The notes: generated by a model not told the origin, from the sequence alone. A stretch of DNA of 64,000 nucleotides from Planctomycetota bacterium (GCA_016195405.1 JACPZP010000015.1:32894-96893); one strand, 5' to 3'. Counted from the stretch's first letter, positions 53,046 through 60,566 are shown. A program made the numbers and translations.

Positions 53046-53355
53046 CGGAGTCCTCTTGATTGTCCTTTGGATTGTCCTCTTCCCTGCTCGAAGTCGGATT
53101 GCTCGGATACTTCTCGTCCCAGGCGTTTTGAAGCGCCTTCCAACTCTTCTCGATCAGTTCTCGAACCTCGTCGTCAATGTCGGCCCATCTGCCTCCCGGT
53201 GGCTCAAGGAAGCTCTTGTCCCTGAGCCCCACGCGCCACTCTTTCTTGCCGAAAATGATGGTCACGTGGGGCGGTTCGAGCCGTTCTTTTTCTCGAATCT
53301 TGACCTTCCAGCCTCGGGCTCTTAGCCGTTTTGGAAGCTCGAGCTGAAAAGGCAC
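53032..53355 (-). CDS. Small DUF4160-like protein, partner of the XRE regulator
   Basis: 107 residues from a GTG at 53355, with GGGAG six bases upstream; no ATG in frame. LEPPHVTIIFGKKEWRVGLRDKSFLEPP and LIEKSWKALQNAWDEKY recall the PPHVH core and C-terminal helix of DUF4160. The last 20 residues are a Glu/Asp/Ser-rich tail. Overlaps the HTH gene by 14 nt. Expression is probably autoregulated through the inverted repeat at 53376-53410. Confidence 0.65.
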   Translation of the reverse strand: MPFQLELPKRLRARGWKVKIREKERLEPPHVTIIFGKKEWRVGLRDKSFLEPPGGRWADIDDEVRELIEKSWKALQNAWDEKYPSNPTSSREEDNPKDNQEDSDEDS

Positions 53356-53375
53356 GGTATGCTCCCAGTTAGATT

Positions 53376-53410
53376 ATGTCCCATTAACAAAAACACTTCA
53401 AGTGGGACAT
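53376..53410. promoter_or_regulatory. Inverted repeat ATGTCCCA-N19-TGGGACAT, putative operator
   Basis: Perfect 8-bp arms at 53376-53383 and 53403-53410 directly before the GTG start of the two-gene XRE module. Its position suits binding by the encoded HTH protein. The 236-bp gap 53356-53591 is AT-richer than its surroundings and contains only a doubtful 42-codon frame (53413-53541, plus strand). Confidence 0.5.
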
Positions 53411-53591
53411 TTATGACAAGTCGATATGGGTCCCAGTATGCGCCAAGAGATCGGCGATGGATGGATGTCGCTCGGGAGGCAACCGAGTCCTCATCCCTGA
53501 TGCGAGTCATTCGGGAGGGAGCTGGCGCGATGAAGCTTTAGACTGCCAATATAGCAGCCCTGTGCAAACACACATTTGTCCACACTATGCG

Positions 53592-54968
53592 TTACTTCCC
53601 TGCGGGTTCTACATTCAGGATCTTCACCTTCGGCTGAGACAAATCAACTTTTATCAGTGACTCCGTGACCGCCTCGCCGACATTCCCCGCTCGGTCAATC
53701 GCTTCGACTTTGAGATGGAACTGATACGGCAGCCGCTCCGGCATCGTCCAGATGTGGCGACCCGTGTTGGGGAGCTTCTCGCCGATGGGCGTCCACGGAC
53801 CGGCGAGCTGTTCGGCATAGGACAAGGTGATGGGATCGCGGGCCATGTTCTTGTCGCGCGCGGTCCAGGTGACGTTGAGCTTGCCCTTTTCGGGCCCCGT
53901 GCCGACCAGCACGTTGTGAAGCTGCACCACCGGCTTGGTGATATCCACCTCGATCCAGATTTGCGGCCGATCGCCGATCTGCGGCGGCCGATCGCCGAGG
54001 CCGACGCCGCTCTTGGCGACCAAGCTGATGCCGTATAGTCCTTCGCCGACTACGTCGAAGGTGATGTTCTGCTGCTCGCCGCCGAATTTCGCCGGATACT
54101 TATTCCAGCTTCGGCCGTCCTGCGTGTACCACAATTCGACCACGGAAACGCCGGACGGCCCGACTTCCTTGACTTCGTAGTTGAGGGTGATGCGTTTGCT
54201 GCCAACAAGCTTGCGCTCCTCGTCGCGCGGTCCATTGAAAATGTCTTGGGGCCGATCGTTGTGATCGGGCAGCACGCCGGTTTGGGCATTTCCACCTCCG
54301 GTGTTGCCGCCTCCATTGTTACCGCCTCCGCCGCCATTAAGCGTCAGAGTCCCTTCGCCGAAGTTGCCGGCCCGGTCTTTCACGCGCAGGCGGACTTCGA
54401 GCTGGCCCTGGCTTTGCGGCGTCCAATAAGCTTGGTTGGCGCCGGGCGGCATGGCGACGCCGATCCAGCCGGGACTTCCGGCCGGGCGATATTCCAGTCG
54501 CGCGGAATCGGGCTGCGACAAGTCGAGATTGTCGTCGCGGATGTCCCAAGAGACGCCGACCTCGTTGCCGCGCGGCGTCAACGGCTGCAGCGTCACGAGC
54601 GGCGGCTGCGTGTCGATCACGACCTTCATGCTCGGCACCACGTTGTCGAACGTCAGCGGATTGAGCTTGTTGTCGATATCCAGGGTCTGCACGGCGAACC
54701 AGAAGTATCCGTCGCGCTCCGAAGTGAAACTGAAAAAACGCTTCTCCGGCGGAGCGGTGGCGGATGGCTGCCAAGTTCGCCCTTGGTCGGTGGAGACGAA
54801 CAGTTGCAATTGCTTGATGCGGTTCTCGGCCGGACCTGGATTGAACGGGATGCGAAATTGCCGGTAGCGGGTGAAGACGATGCCGCCGCTCGCGTCCTGA
54901 CCTGGCGATGGGCCGGACAACAAAAAGGTGCAGGCAACGAAGCCCAGGAGGACAGACAACTTCCGCAT
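53592..54968 (-). CDS. Exported Ig-like/fibronectin-like repeat protein
   Basis: 458 residues with a signal peptide (1-24, ending SPGQ). The mature part reads as repeated beta-sandwich modules with phrases such as LQLFVSTDQGRTWQ, YFWFAVQTLDIDNKL, VSWDIRDDNLDLSQPDSARLEYR, VRLRVKDRAGNFGEG and VVELWYTQDGRSWNKYP, LNVTWTARDKNMARDPITLSY, LKVEAIDRAGNVGEA. A Gly/Asn-rich linker (GGGGGNNGGGNTGGG) separates two halves near residue 215. Likely a periplasmic or surface scaffold; no catalytic site seen. Confidence 0.82.
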   Translation of the reverse strand: MRKLSVLLGFVACTFLLSGPSPGQDASGGIVFTRYRQFRIPFNPGPAENRIKQLQLFVSTDQGRTWQPSATAPPEKRFFSFTSERDGYFWFAVQTLDIDNKLNPLTFDNVVPSMKVVIDTQPPLVTLQPLTPRGNEVGVSWDIRDDNLDLSQPDSARLEYRPAGSPGWIGVAMPPGANQAYWTPQSQGQLEVRLRVKDRAGNFGEGTLTLNGGGGGNNGGGNTGGGNAQTGVLPDHNDRPQDIFNGPRDEERKLVGSKRITLNYEVKEVGPSGVSVVELWYTQDGRSWNKYPAKFGGEQQNITFDVVGEGLYGISLVAKSGVGLGDRPPQIGDRPQIWIEVDITKPVVQLHNVLVGTGPEKGKLNVTWTARDKNMARDPITLSYAEQLAGPWTPIGEKLPNTGRHIWTMPERLPYQFHLKVEAIDRAGNVGEAVTESLIKVDLSQPKVKILNVEPAGK

Positions 54969-55144
54969 GGCTTTCCTTCAGTAGGTGCCGCGAGCCGAGC
55001 GGCACCAATCCAGCCGGACCTGCCGCTATGGAATCTCGTCTCTTCCATCGACGGGGTAAGCGAGGGAACTTAAGGGGAAAGGGAAAAGCCGATTCGGGTA
55101 CGCGGAACAAGAAAGGGATTGTAGGTGATGAATGGGGTAACATC
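54969..55144. other. Promoter region, no gene seen
   Basis: Upstream region of the exported protein gene at 53592. No convincing frame or hairpin. With the following small ORF and 55298-55538 it makes a 570-bp stretch of weak coding content that includes an alternating GC/CA tract near 55325-55350. Confidence 0.4.
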
Positions 55145-55297
55145 GTGCCTAAAAGAAATTCGTTGCGTCGTCACCCACCCACACACCCCTGGCGACGCAT
55201 TCCAATTGAAAAGCCAGAACTTAACTCACTAGGCGACAAAGACTTACTGAATGAAGCGAACAGATTCGTCGCGGGGGATGATCTGGCAGCTCTATAA
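55145..55297 (+). CDS. 50-residue Arg/Pro-rich small protein
   Basis: GTG start at 55145, stop TAA at 55295-55297. The product contains KRNSLRRHPPTHPWRRIPIE and ELNSLGDKDLLNEANRFV. Evidence for coding is a gapless diverged copy at 26121 in which HPPTHPWRR is kept. The ribosome site is weak. The first part could instead form a stem (TGCGTCGTCA with TGGCGACGCA), so a non-coding repeat is an alternative. Function unknown. Confidence 0.4.
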   Translation: MPKRNSLRRHPPTHPWRRIPIEKPELNSLGDKDLLNEANRFVAGDDLAAL

Positions 55298-55538
55298 CTC
55301 ACCTATGCGAAAGCGGTTATTGATTGCATTGCGCACGCGCGCGCACACCATATTATGATGTATGCCTCCGTCCGCATGCCGAGACGCCCCCCATGTTTCA
55401 TAGATTTCGCGACGGAATGGTCTACGATAGCAGATGAATGGCACACGGAAGGGGCAAGTGCCGAGCGCCATTGATCGTCTTTGAGTTTCGCTTCAAATTC
55501 GCGAGTTTCTTTCAACAGCGGCTTTCGTAGCGAAGCCG

Positions 55539-55838
55539 ATGGGCCAGTCGAAAGAAAGGCAAAGGCCGGACGTGAAAAGACGGCTGCTCTTGTCGCTGGG
55601 GTTGCTCGCGTGCATGGGTGCGGGGTTTTTTGTCCTATTTATGCTAACCGCGCGGCAACCAGCTTGGGAGACCAAGATCAAAAAGGGAATGACTTTTCAA
55701 GAAGTGGAACAGGTGTTGTCGGGCACGAAAAAGACCATCTGGTTTAGGCCATTCCCTGACGGAACCTATACTGGTCGATCCTGGGACATGGGATCATGTC
55801 ACGTAAGGGTTATTTTCCATGATGATGTTGTTTTATGA
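55539..55838 (+). CDS. Small membrane-anchored protein, C-terminus truncated by a 13-bp duplication
   Basis: 99 residues: basic start, one membrane helix (RRLLLSLGLLACMGAGFFVLFMLTA, ~14-38), then TKIKKGMTFQEVEQVLSGTKKTIWF, similar in layout to SmpA/BamE-type small domains that begin with GMT...EV...L. At 55819-55846 the 13-bp unit ATGATGTTGTTTT is repeated in tandem. Removing one unit continues the frame as DDVVFNVWTEEIYDSIFDKLRRWLGHPRW to a TAG at 55921-55923. The original gene was probably 28 residues longer. Confidence 0.65.
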   Translation: MGQSKERQRPDVKRRLLLSLGLLACMGAGFFVLFMLTARQPAWETKIKKGMTFQEVEQVLSGTKKTIWFRPFPDGTYTGRSWDMGSCHVRVIFHDDVVL

Positions 55839-56019
55839 TGTTGTTTTTAACGTATGGACGGAAGAGATTTATGACTCCATATTCGACAAGCTCCGCCGCT
55901 GGCTGGGCCATCCGCGGTGGTAGGCGGTTTCATTTCAGTTCACCCGTTTCGTTTCAAATGGCAGTTTCGTAGCAAAGCCGGTCGTACGTCGTACGAGTGT
56001 GGGAAACGAACATCAATCG

Positions 56020-56277
56020 TCAAACCACATCCAAACCGCGATACATCTCGAACGCGACTTCCCATGCCTCGTATGCGGTATCGCTGCCGATGTGCGTCGC
56101 CGCGAGGTCCGGGCCATCCGCTTGGCGGCGGACGTACGAGTGCCAACGCCCGTTCTCCTCGCGGATGCCGAGAATCGCTTCCTTCAGGTTCGGCCCAGTC
56201 ACCTTGATGAGGTTCGGGCCGGCCTCTTCGATTTTTCCTTGGCGCTGCTTGAACCAGAACGGCGTCGCCGGCAGCAT
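56020..56277 (-). CDS. Small conserved-looking cytoplasmic protein
   Basis: 85 residues, MLPATPFWFKQRQGKIEE at the N-terminus, then VTGPNLKEAILGIREENGRWHSYVRRQADGPDLAATH and TAYEAWEVAFEMYRGLDVV. It has no signal or membrane helix. The balanced composition and codon use support it as real. It follows a lipoprotein gene on the same strand by 35 bp, a gap filled by a single repeat arm. Function unknown. Confidence 0.65.
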   Translation of the reverse strand: MLPATPFWFKQRQGKIEEAGPNLIKVTGPNLKEAILGIREENGRWHSYVRRQADGPDLAATHIGSDTAYEAWEVAFEMYRGLDVV

Positions 56278-56292
56278 CGTTGTCCCTCGAAT

Positions 56293-56314
56293 CCCTCGCT
56301 AGCGCTTCGGGCTC
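56293..56314. repeat. Single arm of the CCCTCGCTAGCGCTTCGGGCTC repeat
   Basis: Same sequence family as the palindrome inside the kinase gene (16128-16185). Here it is intergenic and its edge provides the TGA stop (56313-56315) of the lipoprotein gene. Confidence 0.65.
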
Positions 56315-56747
56315 AATTGTTGGATTTGGATTTCTCGGGCAACTCTTTGGGCCGCAGCGAGCGGATGCGCAACGTGATCCGCTGCAACACTTCGGTCGTC
56401 GCGGCCACGTTCTTGGCTCGGGCTGTGTCCGCCAGCTTCATTGCTTCCTTGCCGAGTTCGCCGCTCGATTGCAAGAGCGATTCCTTGAGATGCGTCGGCT
56501 GTTCGGTGGTCTTCGGCAGGTATCTCGCTGTCTGCTCCAGGCCCTTGGCCGATTCTTCCAGATCGTTCCAGGCATCTTCGTAGAACGCTTCGACGGCGGC
56601 ATTGGCTTGCGCTCGCGCGCGCGTCAAGATCTCTTGGTAGGAGTAAAGCGCCCCGTCTTCGGGCAGAGGCTTGAGCGGCTCGCGCTCCGGCGGAAGGCGG
56701 CAACCGCTGAGGGCAACCACAAGAAGCAATGGCCAAGAGCGGAGCAT
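56313..56747 (-). CDS. Helical lipoprotein
   Basis: 144 residues; ATG at 56747 with GGGAGG six bases upstream. Lipobox LVVALSGC places the acylated Cys at residue 16. The mature part is helical and charged (YSYQEILTRARAQANAAVEAFYEDAWNDLEESAKGLEQTARYLP, LKESLLQSSGELGKEAMKLADTA). No family recognised. Followed and preceded by other small minus-strand genes; a repeat lies in its leader. Confidence 0.75.
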   Translation of the reverse strand: MLRSWPLLLVVALSGCRLPPEREPLKPLPEDGALYSYQEILTRARAQANAAVEAFYEDAWNDLEESAKGLEQTARYLPKTTEQPTHLKESLLQSSGELGKEAMKLADTARAKNVAATTEVLQRITLRIRSLRPKELPEKSKSNN

Positions 56748-56774
56748 AGCGCGCCTCCCAATCTCGCGGGGCAC

Positions 56775-56822
56775 GTAGGACGGATTTGCAATCCGTCGGG
56801 ACGGTTTGAAAAACCGTCCTAC
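56775..56822. repeat. Double palindrome GTAGGACGG..CCGTCCTAC
   Basis: A 48-bp element made of two hairpins (GACGGATTTGCAATCCGTC and GGACGGTTTGAAAAACCGTCC) within outer GTAGGACGG/CCGTCCTAC ends. Same family as 1456, 13662 and 60514. Lies between two lipoprotein genes. Confidence 0.75.
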
Positions 56823-56832
56823 AAAGGGAGTT

Positions 56833-57060
56833 CTAGCGAAATCCGGGCGCGTTGGGCAGGCCGCCGCCGGTTTGCGGCAACACTTGCGACGACTGCTCGG
56901 GCACGCTGAGGCGGGCGCGGCCCAACTTTTCTTGCTCCGTGAGACTAAGCGCCGGATCATCCACGCGCGCCGGCGAGCGCGGCTTAAAGGGTCCGGTGAC
57001 GTTCTGGCATCCGGCCACGAATATCAGGCTTGCAAGGCATATCTGGGAAAGGCGGCTCAT
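56833..57060 (-). CDS. Small lipoprotein
   Basis: 75 residues; ATG at 57060, AGGAA about ten bases upstream. Lipobox SLIFVAGC (Cys at 18). Mature part polar: FKPRSPARVDDPALSLTEQEKLGRARLSVPEQSSQVLP. Upstream gene of a small lipoprotein pair with 56313-56747. Function unknown. Confidence 0.7.
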   Translation of the reverse strand: MSRLSQICLASLIFVAGCQNVTGPFKPRSPARVDDPALSLTEQEKLGRARLSVPEQSSQVLPQTGGGLPNAPGFR

Positions 57061-57231
57061 CTTTTCACGTTCCTTTCGACCCGACCCCTCTCCCCGAGCG
57101 CGAGGGGACTGATGGTCCACGAAGTAGTATCCCACAGGACTCCAGCGCGGTGGGGGCGCAGCTATTATTTTATGGGGCGTCGGCAAGGCGCTTTGTAACG
57201 ACTTGGACCGCCAATCACGCCTCTCCTACGC

Positions 57232-57283
57232 GTAGCTGAAGTCGTGAGACTTCGGAAACCCGAACTCTGACGAGTTCAGCTAC
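57232..57283. repeat. Palindromic repeat GTAGCTGAAxTCGTxAGAxTTCGG
   Basis: Two 25-nt arms with three mismatches. Same family as 3809-3860. Confidence 0.7.
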
Positions 57284-57409
57284 CCAAAGGGTCAAGGAAC
57301 ATGGAAGGATGTACAACTTTGCTTTCCATACTGTAACGTGGGGCACTTGAGAACGACGGATGAGCCAGATAGGATGAAATGTCTGCCAGGCCGCATCGCT
57401 CGCGCTGTC

Positions 57410-57462
57410 GTAGGCGCAGGTTTCAACCTGCGTGGACACCGCAGCCTGAAGGCTGCGGCTAC
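57410..57462. repeat. Palindromic repeat GTAGGCGCAGG..CTGCGGCTAC
   Basis: Two small hairpins (CGCAGGTTT/AACCTGCG and GCAGCC/GGCTGC) within GTAG...CTAC ends, related to 7359-7412. Confidence 0.6.
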
Positions 57463-57510
57463 AGATTCTGAGAGCCCCTACCCTCCCCAGTGCCCCACAT
57501 CGAGCTAGCC

Positions 57511-58662
57511 ATGAAACGGCGCGCCGAACCTGTTCCCGATCCCGACGACATGTTCGCCGACACGCGCATGTCCTTCGGCGAGCACATCGAGGACTTGCGC
57601 ACCCATCTGCTGCGGGCAATCTACGGCTTTCTCATCGCGTTCGTAATCGCGATTCCTATCGGCAAGCCGCTTCTGAGGTTTATTGCCGCCCCAGTGGAGA
57701 ACGAGCTAGACAAGTATGAAGAGCGCTACAATGTCGTGATTTCAAATCGCCTGAAGGAAGAAGCTGGCCAAGGAAAGTTCAAAAACCTTCCGCCTATACG
57801 CACAACTGTCCGCCTGGACGCCAAGGAACTGGCCAAAGCGGTGGCGAAGGAGTTCGGCTTTCCCCAGCGCGACGATCCGGAAGTCCTCAACGGAATGATG
57901 CGCGGCATTATCGATTTCCTTGAACAGTTGGGGGTCGATCATGTCATCGAGCCGAAATACCTTCAAGACGCCAGCTACATTGACCTAAATGCTGTAATCT
58001 CCAATCCTCTGGACTTAGGTGAAAAACTCAATCGTCTCAAACCAATCTTGCGCCCGGCGCGCCTGACGACGCTGAGCATCCAAGAAGCCTTCGTCGTCTT
58101 GGTCAAAGTGATTCTGATGGCCGGCCTTGTTTTGGCGAGCCCGTGGGTCTTTTATCAAATCTGGTCGTTCGTCGCCGCCGGGCTCTATCCACACGAGAAA
58201 CGGCTCGTCAACGTCTATGGGCCGTTCAGCGTCGTGCTCTTTCTCTCGGGCGTCTTCGTGTGCGAATTCTTCGTCATCCCCAAGGCCATCGAAGCCATGT
58301 TGTGGTTTAACGAACTATTGGGGTTCCAACCCGATTTGCGCCTCAACGAATGGCTCGGCTTCGCGATCTTCATGCCGATCGTCTTCGGCATCTCGTTCCA
58401 GACACCCCTAGTCATGCTCTTCATGGAAAAAATCGGCTTGTTCACCATCGAATCGTACCGCAACAAGCGCAGGCTATCCTGGTTCCTAATGGCGATCTTC
58501 GCGGCCGTCATCACGCCGTCCACCGACGCTCTCAGCATGATGTTTCTGTGGGTGCCAATGAGCCTGCTGTATGAGCTGGGAATACTCCTTTGCTTGTTGT
58601 CCCCGCGTGAGACCGCTCCCGATTGGGAAACGTCGGAATCCGAGGAGCTGGTTGAAGTCTGA
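57511..58662 (+). CDS. tatC: Twin-arginine translocase subunit TatC, enlarged first periplasmic loop
   Basis: 383 residues against a usual ~250. MSFGEHIEDLRTHLLRAIYGFLIAFVIAIPIG is the conserved cytoplasmic start and helix 1 (~17-47). About 130 extra residues, hydrophilic and helical, separate it from FVVLVKVILMAGLVLASPWVFYQIWSFVAAGLYPHEKR, the conserved helix-2/loop region with the substrate-binding Glu nearby. Remaining helices include FMPIVFGISFQTPLVMLF and FAAVITPSTDALSMMFLWVPMSLLYELGI. It forms the receptor for Tat signals such as those at 9442 and 19901. The stop overlaps the next ATG by one base. Confidence 0.92.
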   Translation: MKRRAEPVPDPDDMFADTRMSFGEHIEDLRTHLLRAIYGFLIAFVIAIPIGKPLLRFIAAPVENELDKYEERYNVVISNRLKEEAGQGKFKNLPPIRTTVRLDAKELAKAVAKEFGFPQRDDPEVLNGMMRGIIDFLEQLGVDHVIEPKYLQDASYIDLNAVISNPLDLGEKLNRLKPILRPARLTTLSIQEAFVVLVKVILMAGLVLASPWVFYQIWSFVAAGLYPHEKRLVNVYGPFSVVLFLSGVFVCEFFVIPKAIEAMLWFNELLGFQPDLRLNEWLGFAIFMPIVFGISFQTPLVMLFMEKIGLFTIESYRNKRRLSWFLMAIFAAVITPSTDALSMMFLWVPMSLLYELGILLCLLSPRETAPDWETSESEELVEV

Positions 58663-60308
58663 TGTCGAAGGGCACAGTCTACTTGGTAGGCGCCGGCCCA
58701 GGTCATCCGGGGCTGTTGACCTTGCGCGCCGTGGAGTGCTTGCGGCAAGCGGATTTGGTGCTTTACGACAAGGTCGTCCCCGACGCCATCCTGGAACACG
58801 CTCCCGAGTGCGCCGCCAAGATCTGCGTCGCCTCTCTCGAGCCGGCGCGTACCGAGCGGCATCGGCCCACCCATGAAACGATGATCGCCGCCGCCCGGTT
58901 AGGCAAGAAAGTGGTGCGTCTAAAGAGCGGCGATCCCTTCATTTTCGGACGCGGCGGCGAGGAAGCGCAGGCCCTTCAGGCGGCCGGCATCCCGTTCGAG
59001 ATCGTGCCCGGAGTGACGGCGGCGCAAGCCGCGGCGGCATTTGCGGGCATCCCGCTCACGCAGCGCGGGCAGGCGAGCGCCGTCGCCTTCATCACGGGAC
59101 ATGAGGACCCCGCGAACCCCGAGGCCTCCCTTGACTGGAACGCATTGGCTCGCTTTCCGGGAACGCTGGCCATTTACATGGGCATGTCGCGGCTCGATAA
59201 GATCGTGCCGGCGCTGATTGCGGGCGGCAAAGACCCTGGGGCGCCGTCGTGCGTCGTTCATCGAGCCAGCGCGGGAGACCAGCGCACGGTCGCCGCTCCG
59301 CTCGCCGAAATGGCGGGCGCCGTTCGCGCCTTGGGCCTAACCGCTCCGGCCATCATCATCATCGGCTCGGTCGTGTCTCTGCGCGAGGAGCTGAGCTGGT
59401 TCGAGAAGCTACCGCTCTTCGGCAAGCGCGTCTTAGTGACAAGGCCCCGTCACCAGGCAGGTTCTCTCGTGCAGCGCTTGGTGGAACTGGGAGCGACGCC
59501 GCTTGTCTTGCCCGTCGTCGAAATCCGCGACCCGCCGGACTGGAGTCCGGTCGACCGCGCAATCGCGAACCTGCCCGCTTACACCTGGCTCGTCTTCACG
59601 AGCGCCAACGGCGTCCATGCGTTCATGAGGCGGCTTCGCGGCGGCGGCCGCGACGCGCGTGCCTTGGCTCAATCGAAGCTTGCCGCCATTGGACCCAAGA
59701 CGGCGGAGACGCTCCGGCAGTACCATCTCCATGCCGATCTGGTCCCGGAAGCCTTTCAGTCCGAGCATCTCGCGGCAGCCTTGCGCGACAGAATCTCCGC
59801 GAGTGATCGCGTGCTCCTGGTTCGCGCGGATCGCGGCCGAGAACTCCTGCGTCAAGAATTGACAGGCGTCTGCGCCGTCGAGCAGATAGCGGCTTATTCC
59901 CAGGTGGACGCCGTGGATGCCACGACCGTGGATGCCACGACCGTGGATGCCACGACCGTGGATGCCACAAAAACGGGCCCGGCAAGTTCCATTCTGGATC
60001 AGCTGCGGCGAGGAGAGATCGATTTTGTGACGCTGACCAGCTCCAACATCGCCCGCGCGTTCTTGCGCGGTCTCGACGCGACTTGCCGCGCCAGATTGGA
60101 AAGCGGAGAGACGCGCCTCGTCAGCATCAGCCCCGTGACCAGCGCCGACATCCGCGCAGTCGGCTTCCCCGTGGCGGCCGAAGCGCGCCAGGCAATCAGC
60201 GAAGGGTTGGTTGAAGCGCTAATCGAACTGGTCAGTAATGAAGCGAACAGCGAGACCGGGCGGCTAACGCAAGTCCTTGAAGGCGTCCCATCCCAAGTAG
60301 CCGATTAG
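58662..60308 (+). CDS. cobA-hemD: Uroporphyrinogen-III C-methyltransferase/synthase fusion
   Basis: 548 residues. First ~245: SAM uroporphyrinogen-III methyltransferase (VYLVGAGPGHPGLLTLRAVECL, VRLKSGDPFIFGRGGEEAQAL, VPGVTAAQAAAAFAGIPLTQRG, AIYMGMSRLD) that makes precorrin-2. Residues ~255-530: uroporphyrinogen-III synthase (GKRVLVTRPRHQAGSLVQRL, LVFTSANGVHAF, IDFVTLTSSNIARAFL). In the HemD part four copies of a 15-bp unit (59913-59972) encode VDATT repeats in a loop. Start overlaps tatC by one base. Feeds sirohaem or cobalamin synthesis. Confidence 0.93.
   Translation: MSKGTVYLVGAGPGHPGLLTLRAVECLRQADLVLYDKVVPDAILEHAPECAAKICVASLEPARTERHRPTHETMIAAARLGKKVVRLKSGDPFIFGRGGEEAQALQAAGIPFEIVPGVTAAQAAAAFAGIPLTQRGQASAVAFITGHEDPANPEASLDWNALARFPGTLAIYMGMSRLDKIVPALIAGGKDPGAPSCVVHRASAGDQRTVAAPLAEMAGAVRALGLTAPAIIIIGSVVSLREELSWFEKLPLFGKRVLVTRPRHQAGSLVQRLVELGATPLVLPVVEIRDPPDWSPVDRAIANLPAYTWLVFTSANGVHAFMRRLRGGGRDARALAQSKLAAIGPKTAETLRQYHLHADLVPEAFQSEHLAAALRDRISASDRVLLVRADRGRELLRQELTGVCAVEQIAAYSQVDAVDATTVDATTVDATTVDATKTGPASSILDQLRRGEIDFVTLTSSNIARAFLRGLDATCRARLESGETRLVSISPVTSADIRAVGFPVAAEARQAISEGLVEALIELVSNEANSETGRLTQVLEGVPSQVAD
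59913..59972 (+). repeat. 15-bp tandem repeat (VDATT) in hemD part
   Basis: Unit GTGGATGCCACGACC three times exactly and a fourth time with a changed end. It keeps the frame and lengthens a surface loop between QVDA and the next helix. Confidence 0.85.
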
Positions 60309-60446
60309 GCCGCACGCAACGATTCCCAGGATGTTGACTACCGTGCTCAAACCGCCGAAGGGAATCTTGATGACCAAGTCGAGTATGAACAGAATGAGCA
60401 ACCCGCCGGCGGTCCCCATGGCCCCCCAGCACAACCATTTTTCCAT
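60264..60446 (-). CDS. Small two-helix membrane protein
   Basis: 60 residues; ATG at 60446 with AAAGGA seven bases upstream. Two hydrophobic helices (WGAMGTAGGLLILFILDLVI and LSTVVNILGIVACGLIGYLGW) and a short basic tail. Its last 45 bp overlap the end of the cobA-hemD gene on the other strand. Function unknown; composition and ribosome site support it as real. Confidence 0.6.
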   Translation of the reverse strand: MEKWLCWGAMGTAGGLLILFILDLVIKIPFGGLSTVVNILGIVACGLIGYLGWDAFKDLR

Positions 60447-60513
60447 CGGCGATCCTTTCAGCGCCCCGAAGCTCAGCAAATGACCACCTGTTGGAGTGCC
60501 TTGATTCGCCTTT

Positions 60514-60566
60514 GTAGGACGATTTGGTAAACCGTCCAGGTTGAACGGATCGCAAATCCGTCCAAC
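60514..60566. repeat. Palindromic repeat of the GTAGGACGG family
   Basis: GTAGGACGATTTGGTAAACCGTCC followed by GAACGGATCGCAAATCCGTCC, two adjoining hairpins in the leader of the small membrane protein gene. The remaining gap to 60739 includes TATAAT-like sequence (CTAGTATAGG) ahead of the transglutaminase gene. Confidence 0.65.

Larger units (their letters stand above)
57061..57510. other. Intergenic region with two palindromic repeats, no gene seen
   Basis: 450 bp between a lipoprotein gene and the divergent tatC. Contains repeats at 57232-57283 and 57410-57462 and otherwise no credible frame; promoters for both genes should lie here. Confidence 0.6.

Noticed and set aside
53413..53541. 42-codon plus-strand frame after the XRE operator
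   Set aside because: Starts directly behind the inverted repeat but has no ribosome site or recognisable sequence; kept only as a doubtful frame.
54908..55144. Upstream extension of the 50-residue small ORF
   Set aside because: The extra ~79 codons overlap the promoter and start of the divergent exported protein gene and are not shared with the second copy.
55303..55515. 70-codon minus-strand frame in the gap before 55539
   Set aside because: No ribosome site, unusual composition and an alternating GC/CA tract; no support as a gene.
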